Translations under genes and position numbers: made by a program | Shown here: piece by piece, positions 14,990 to 18,578 of the stretch | Position numbering within the stretch: the stretch's first letter is position 1 | Layout of the letters: the number at the start of each line of letters is the position of its first letter | Origin: Candidatus Rifleibacteriota bacterium | GTDB taxonomy: Bacteria > Riflebacteria > Ozemobacteria > Ozemobacterales > Ozemobacteraceae | Assembly: GCA_017526725.1 (NCBI GenBank) | Contig: JAFXRA010000067.1 | Coordinates: 1 to 18,578, forward strand | Length of the DNA stretch: 18,578 nt | Direction of reading: 5' to 3' | The notes under the pieces: model-generated | Database searches by the model: none | What the model was told of the DNA's origin: nothing | The model's input: only the letters and a program-made list of their open reading frames with translations

Positions 14990-16147
14990 TTATCTTTTTC
15001 CTCTGCGAAGGAATGCAGGGAAACTCTGGTCATCGCTGTTGTTGCGAAGAATAGCAGGAATGTCGTTGTCATCATTTGCTGCTAATGGAGCATTTACAAC
15101 CTGCTGAACTGGTCTTTGTTGTTCAACCTGGCGGTTAGAACGAACGGTTTCTAATATGCGGCCAGCGTTGCTGTTGCTGATTGATGCTCTGTCTTCTTTG
15201 CCGAAACCAGTAGCTACAACAGTGATTCTGATGCTTTCGCCAAGATCTTCATTAACATTGTGACCGAAAATGATGTTTGCATCTTCGTCTGCTGCATCTC
15301 TAATGATGCTCATAGCTTTGTTAACTTCCATAATACCGAGGCTGTGTGAAGCAGAAATGCTTACGAGAACGCCTCTAGCACCTTGGATAGATGATTCAAG
15401 CAATGGACTGTCAATAGCCTGCTGAGCAGCGGTTACAGCTCTGTTTTCACCAGAAGCAACACCAATACCCATCAAAGCAGAACCAGAACTCTTCATAATG
15501 GTCTTAACGTCTGCGAAGTCAACATTGATTACGCCGTTAATAGTGATAAGGTCAGAAATACCCTGAACACCCTGTCTTAATACTTCGTCTGCCTGTCTGT
15601 AGGCATCTTCCATAGTAAGGTCTTCATTAGCTATTTCAATGAGTTTGTCATTTGGAACAACTATTATAGCGTCTACGCGTTCTTTAAGATTCTTGATACC
15701 TAATTCGGCACTGCTGGCTCTCTTTTTACCTTCGAAACCAAATGGTTTTGTTACTACGGCAATGGTCAGTGCATTCTGTTCACGGGCAACTTCTGCAATA
15801 ATTGGAGCAGCACCAGTTCCTGTGCCGCCACCCATACCAGCAGTAATGAATACCATATCGGCACCCTTTAACTGTTCTGCTATTTCATCACGGTCTTCTT
15901 CTGCTGCTTTTTTACCTATTTCAGCATCTGCACCAGCACCAAGACCCTTAGTTATTTTTTCACCCAACTGAATTTTGGATTTTGCGTTAGAACTCTGTAA
16001 AGCCTGTGCATCGGTATTAGCTACAATAAATTCTACCCCGGAAAGATCTGCTTCGATCATTCTATTTACGGCATTAGAACCGCCGCCGCCCACACCGATA
16101 ACCTTTATTTCTGCGCTACCGCTTCCCATATAATCATTGTCAAACAC
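14990..16147 (-). CDS. ftsZ: Cell division GTPase FtsZ
   Basis: FtsZ is the tubulin-like GTPase that forms the cytokinetic ring under the membrane. The 385 residues contain [13 protein letters not shown] at 18-30, the tubulin signature GGGTGTG at 106-112 and the synergy-loop pattern N208-x-D210-x2-D213 that activates GTP hydrolysis, so it should be fully active. The globular part ends near 318 and a short linker of about 40 residues follows. The tail is notable. The peptide that binds FtsA and ZipA-type partners appears twice, as DIPAILRN (362-369) and SFPAFLRR (375-382), and ends in GKR. The start is GTG at 16147 with GGAGG at 16158-16162, 10 bases upstream; a closer ATG at 16155 meets a stop after two codons and is not a start. 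It lies 72 bp after ftsA, and the terminator follows. Confidence 0.97.
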   Translation of the reverse strand: MFDNDYMGSGSAEIKVIGVGGGGSNAVNRMIEADLSGVEFIVANTDAQALQSSNAKSKIQLGEKITKGLGAGADAEIGKKAAEEDRDEIAEQLKGADMVFITAGMGGGTGTGAAPIIAEVAREQNALTIAVVTKPFGFEGKKRASSAELGIKNLKERVDAIIVVPNDKLIEIANEDLTMEDAYRQADEVLRQGVQGISDLITINGVINVDFADVKTIMKSSGSALMGIGVASGENRAVTAAQQAIDSPLLESSIQGARGVLVSISASHSLGIMEVNKAMSIIRDAADEDANIIFGHNVNEDLGESIRITVVATGFGKEDRASISNSNAGRILETVRSNRQVEQQRPVQQVVNAPLAANDDNDIPAILRNNSDDQSFPAFLRRGKR

Positions 16148-16157
16148 TATGCCATTG

Positions 16158-16162
16158 CCTCC
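16158..16162 (-). promoter_or_regulatory. Strong Shine-Dalgarno of ftsZ
   Basis: GGAGG on the minus strand, 10 bases before the GTG start. It is the strongest ribosome-binding site seen in the window and would fit higher translation of FtsZ than of the upstream ftsQ and ftsA, both of which have weaker sites. A decoy ATG 2 bases after it leads only to ATG-GCA-TAG. Confidence 0.7.
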
Positions 16163-16219
16163 TATTTATACACTTCACCTTTTTATATTTATTATGTGTG
16201 GTAATTTACTATATATTTT

Positions 16220-17449
16220 TTAATCCGTAAAGAACTTAGCGAAAAAATTTTTAATTTTTTCAAAAATTCCGCTAACAAAGCCTGATTCTCTTGTCGGTTC
16301 CCTGTAATTTAGGGCACCGTATCTAATCAAACCTAGTGCAGTGGAATATTGAGGTTTGCAAACTTTTTCTTTTATGCCGCTAATTTGTATTGGATTGCCT
16401 GTTCTGACGGGAATTCCAAAAATACCCTCTGCCAATTCTGTGCACCCTTTCAGTAATGAAGAGCCACCAGTCAATACTATTCCTGCTGGTAAAGAATTTA
16501 ATGGAACTGCTTCTTCAATCTTAGTTTTAGCCTTAGCGAAGATTTCTTCCATGCGGCTTTCTATTATTTCTGCCAGATAAGTCTGGGTAATAGTCTTGGT
16601 TTTTTCGCCACCAGCTACCGGAACATCTATGGTAATTTGCTCATCAGCAAGATCTATCTGTGCAACGCCTTCATTTACTTTTAATTCTTCAGCTTTGTCT
16701 GTTGAAGTCTTTAAAACAAATGCGATGTCATTGGTTATGCTGCTGCCGGCAATATCAATGCTGCTGGAATACTCAACGTGCCCGTTTTTATACACTATAA
16801 TATCTGTTGTGCCCCCGCCTATGTCTAGAAGAACAACACCTAGGCGGCGTTCATCTTCTGTAAGAGCAGAAAGACTTGATGCATACTGCTGTAAAACGAC
16901 TTCTTCAACATTAAGCTTAGCCATTTCACAGCTTTTCATAAGGTTCTTTATAGCGGTTACTGCACCAGTAATAATGTGCACGTGAGCTTCTAACCTGCTG
17001 CCAACCATGCCTTTTGGGTTGCTGATTTCATTCTGTTCATCAACAACAAATTCTCTTGGCAGTATGTGTATTATTTCGTGTGTAGCAGAAATCTGAACTG
17101 CTGTTTTTGCATTGTCTACGGCTCGGTCAACGTCTTCAGAAGTGATTTCGTTGTTTGCACCTTTTATAGCAATTGCACCTTTGCTGTTCATGGAATTTAT
17201 GTGTGCACCAGCGATGCCTACATAAACAGAATCAATAGAAACATCCACCGACTTTTCAGCTTCTTCTATAGCATAAACAATTGCTTCTGTAGTTTTCTTG
17301 ATATCTACAATAGCACCTTTTTTTACGCCGTCAGTATAAGAACAGGAGCCGGCTCCCAATACATTGATTGTGCGATCTTCTTTTAATTCCCCTATAACAG
17401 CACATACTTTTGTTGTGCCTATGTCCAGACCGACAATTATATCATCCAC
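16220..17449 (-). CDS. ftsA: Cell division protein FtsA (actin-like membrane tether for FtsZ)
   Basis: FtsA is an actin-family ATPase that binds the FtsZ tail and anchors the ring to the inner membrane. The length is 409 residues. The first phosphate loop is DIGTTKV at 9-15, the family-specific 1C (SHS2) region lies at about 84-160, the second phosphate loop is LLDIGGGTTD near 207-216, and the adenosine motif VLTGGSSLLKG starts at 335. The last 17 residues (FVSGIFEKIKNFFAKFF region) form the amphipathic membrane-targeting helix, rich in Phe and Lys. The start is GTG at 17449, overlapping the ftsQ end by 8 bp; AGAGG at 17461-17465 inside ftsQ is its likely ribosome site. The order ftsQ-ftsA-ftsZ is the classic tail of the division cluster. 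Confidence 0.96.
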   Translation of the reverse strand: MDDIIVGLDIGTTKVCAVIGELKEDRTINVLGAGSCSYTDGVKKGAIVDIKKTTEAIVYAIEEAEKSVDVSIDSVYVGIAGAHINSMNSKGAIAIKGANNEITSEDVDRAVDNAKTAVQISATHEIIHILPREFVVDEQNEISNPKGMVGSRLEAHVHIITGAVTAIKNLMKSCEMAKLNVEEVVLQQYASSLSALTEDERRLGVVLLDIGGGTTDIIVYKNGHVEYSSSIDIAGSSITNDIAFVLKTSTDKAEELKVNEGVAQIDLADEQITIDVPVAGGEKTKTITQTYLAEIIESRMEEIFAKAKTKIEEAVPLNSLPAGIVLTGGSSLLKGCTELAEGIFGIPVRTGNPIQISGIKEKVCKPQYSTALGLIRYGALNYREPTRESGFVSGIFEKIKNFFAKFFTD

Positions 17450-18377
17450 CAGTAGTTTGACCTCTGTTTTCAGAATTTGTTTGCGATATTTTTTTCGGAC
17501 GAATGACTATATCATTCATCGCTCTCATATCTAAGTAAAAAGGTTCTACATTATTCTTGCGTAAATTGTCAAGGAGTGCACGCAAAAAAATGTATCTATT
17601 TTTAAAATCTTCCGCATTTCGAGGAAAAATTTTCTCACCTGTAAGCATTATTATATATGGATTTTGACATTTAGAAAAGTTGATTTCAGAAATTTGTTTT
17701 AAAATTTTTTCATCTAAAGTTTTTATCCAGCTTTTTGCTGTATAAAAATCATCATTGTGTGCGATGGATGTGCCTAAAGATGCGTCTTGAAGCTTAAGAC
17801 CGGTAATAATTGGCAGGTCTTTTTCTCCCATACCCTCTGTGTTGATTATTACACCGTCTTCGCTAACTTCATAAAAAGCTACACCAAACTTGGCATATAT
17901 AAATGGACGTCGTTCGGTTATGTTTATTTTAAGAGTATTCAAGCCTTGTAGTTCAACAGAAGCATCTTTAATAAGAGGTTCATTTAAAAGTCTTTGTTTT
18001 ACTTCTTCACAATCTAATGAAAAAACATGTTGAGCCGGTGCAATGCCGGATTTTTTTATAATGTAGTCTTTGTTTAAGGTTGAATTGCCGCTTACTTCAA
18101 ATTCTTTCAACTCAAAATACGAAGTTGAAAAAAAAATGTATTTTAACTGGGTTATTACTAAGTATGACAGAGATATAAAAATAAGTATGAATGCAATAAC
18201 TCTTAAGGGAACTAAAATTTTGGATGCTTCATGAAATCGGTTTTTGTAACCTTTTGCACGTATTTTATCCTCAACTTCTTCAGATAAAGTCTGGTCTGGA
18301 AGTTGAGTTCCAATGCTTTTTACAGGTAGATATACCTGTTCGTCATCATCTATGTTGTTCTGGTTGAAAAAAGACAT
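17442..18377 (-). CDS. ftsQ: Cell division protein FtsQ/DivIB
   Basis: FtsQ is a bitopic inner-membrane protein that bridges early and late divisome parts through its periplasmic domain, recruiting FtsB, FtsL and FtsW-FtsI. From the ATG at 18377 it has 311 residues: an acidic, disordered cytosolic start, one membrane helix at about 56-76, then a POTRA domain from FELKEFEVSGN (about 87) to the TERRPFIY segment (about 157), and the FtsQ C-terminal domain with its ISEINFS strand. It lacks conspicuous sequence identity to E. coli FtsQ, but the architecture and the position before ftsA settle the call. An in-frame GTG at 18395 would add six residues. I prefer 18377 because it is an ATG and neither has a good Shine-Dalgarno. 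No murC, murB or ddl gene lies just upstream, unlike many clusters. Confidence 0.9.
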   Translation of the reverse strand: MSFFNQNNIDDDEQVYLPVKSIGTQLPDQTLSEEVEDKIRAKGYKNRFHEASKILVPLRVIAFILIFISLSYLVITQLKYIFFSTSYFELKEFEVSGNSTLNKDYIIKKSGIAPAQHVFSLDCEEVKQRLLNEPLIKDASVELQGLNTLKINITERRPFIYAKFGVAFYEVSEDGVIINTEGMGEKDLPIITGLKLQDASLGTSIAHNDDFYTAKSWIKTLDEKILKQISEINFSKCQNPYIIMLTGEKIFPRNAEDFKNRYIFLRALLDNLRKNNVEPFYLDMRAMNDIVIRPKKISQTNSENRGQTTGG

Positions 18378-18385
18378 ACCCGAAT

Positions 18386-18416
18386 ATAATAACACTTGTT
18401 TGAAACTTGTACAAGT
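18386..18416 (-). promoter_or_regulatory. Possible ftsQ promoter overlapping a perfect 12-bp palindrome
   Basis: Minus strand: TATTAT at 18386-18391 (5 of 6) and TTGTAC at 18409-18414 (3 of 6), 17 bases apart. The -35 candidate is inside the perfect palindrome ACTTGTACAAGT at 18405-18416, and a further CACTTGT half-site lies at 18393-18399. The palindrome could be a repressor operator. The predicted start near 18379 would make the ftsQ ATG message nearly leaderless. The hexamer match is weak, so this is tentative. Confidence 0.35.
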
Positions 18417-18532
18417 GCCTAGTTTTTGGAATAAGATATAAGACTAAAAATTGAGATAAAAGATATAAGATATAAGAACATAAATGGAGACTCAAGAATT
18501 CTTGTAATAGGAATCTTGTGGTAAATGTTAAA

Positions 18533-18577
18533 ATAGTTAGAATCGTTGGAGTTGTTAGAGTTGTTAGAGTTGTTGGA
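18533..18577. repeat. 9-bp tandem repeat, about five copies, running to the window edge
   Basis: Plus strand units in order: ATAGTTAGA, ATCGTTGGA, GTTGTTAGA, GTTGTTAGA, GTTGTTGGA (consensus RTNGTTRGA). The last three are nearly identical and may continue past 18578. The region from 18420 to here also holds AGATATA repeats (18461-18474, with a related copy near 18434) and the perfect palindrome CAAGAATTCTTG at 18493-18504. It lies upstream of ftsQ in non-coding, low-complexity DNA. Confidence 0.75.
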
Positions 18578-18578
18578 A

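Noticed and set aside
15639..15971. Plus-strand open frame of 110 codons inside ftsZ
   Set aside because: It is a shadow of the highly conserved FtsZ GTPase domain, with Ala/Pro/Ser-rich composition typical of antisense reading.
16153..16155. ATG just after the ftsZ Shine-Dalgarno as a start
   Set aside because: It is out of frame with ftsZ and reaches a stop after two codons, and is only 2 bases from the GGAGG.
18419..18577. Minus-strand frame open from the window edge to a TAG, 52 codons, with a Ser-Asn-Asn repeat
   Set aside because: It could be the tail of an upstream gene, but the codons come from the 9-bp tandem repeat and AT-rich low-complexity DNA. No domain is seen and the end lies within probable promoter DNA. 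It should be checked with more upstream sequence.
18533..18577. Possible CRISPR array
   Set aside because: The units are 9 bp with no spacers, and no cas genes are present; it is a plain tandem repeat.

Overview
This is an AT-rich bacterial chromosomal segment in which every gene I can support lies on the minus strand, so the map reads from high to low coordinates. The gene set is that of a diderm bacterium using genetic code 11. It has the MEP isoprenoid enzyme DXS, FtsQ-FtsA-FtsZ, glutamate racemase and an apparent outer-membrane beta-barrel. GTG or TTG starts are common (ftsA, ftsZ, the metallo-hydrolase gene, the radical SAM gene). The lineage cannot be fixed from the sequence. The mix would fit a poorly cultured anaerobic phylum such as Riflebacteria, but that is only a guess. 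I see no rRNA, tRNA, CRISPR array, transposase, phage or plasmid gene.

Layout in the direction of transcription. (1) 18578-18378 is non-coding, with a 9-bp tandem repeat, two perfect 12-bp palindromes and a possible promoter. (2) 18377-14990 is ftsQ-ftsA-ftsZ, ended by a strong intrinsic terminator at 14927-14960. (3) 14903-13428 is a radical SAM gene of unknown function. (4) 13427-12932 is about 500 bp without a gene, holding nested inverted repeats and, at its end, the promoter for the next unit. (5) 12931-8651 is murI, then a 754-residue single-pass membrane protein with two predicted beta-propellers, then a small Cys-rich protein, then a predicted outer-membrane barrel. (6) A promoter at 8612-8640 precedes a tightly packed operon: WalJ/YycJ-like metallo-hydrolase, rlmH, cheR, cheB and a membrane sugar-1-phosphate transferase (to 3987). 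(7) 3912-1841 is a DUF1858 redox-motif protein followed directly by dxs. (8) 1685-1 is the start of a secreted DUF2225-like zinc-ribbon protein that runs off the window.

Cell division, peptidoglycan precursor supply (MurI makes D-glutamate), isoprenoid supply (DXS feeds undecaprenyl phosphate) and the undecaprenyl-phosphate sugar transferase together give the segment a strong cell-envelope theme. The least explained parts are the propeller, Cys-rich and barrel genes behind murI, the cheR-cheB pair inside a housekeeping operon with no other chemotaxis gene in view, an FtsZ tail that appears to carry its C-terminal peptide twice, and the repeat-rich intergenic DNA. I do not see a complete, clearly new defence or mobile system. 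The murI-propeller-Cys-barrel unit is the best candidate for something undescribed.
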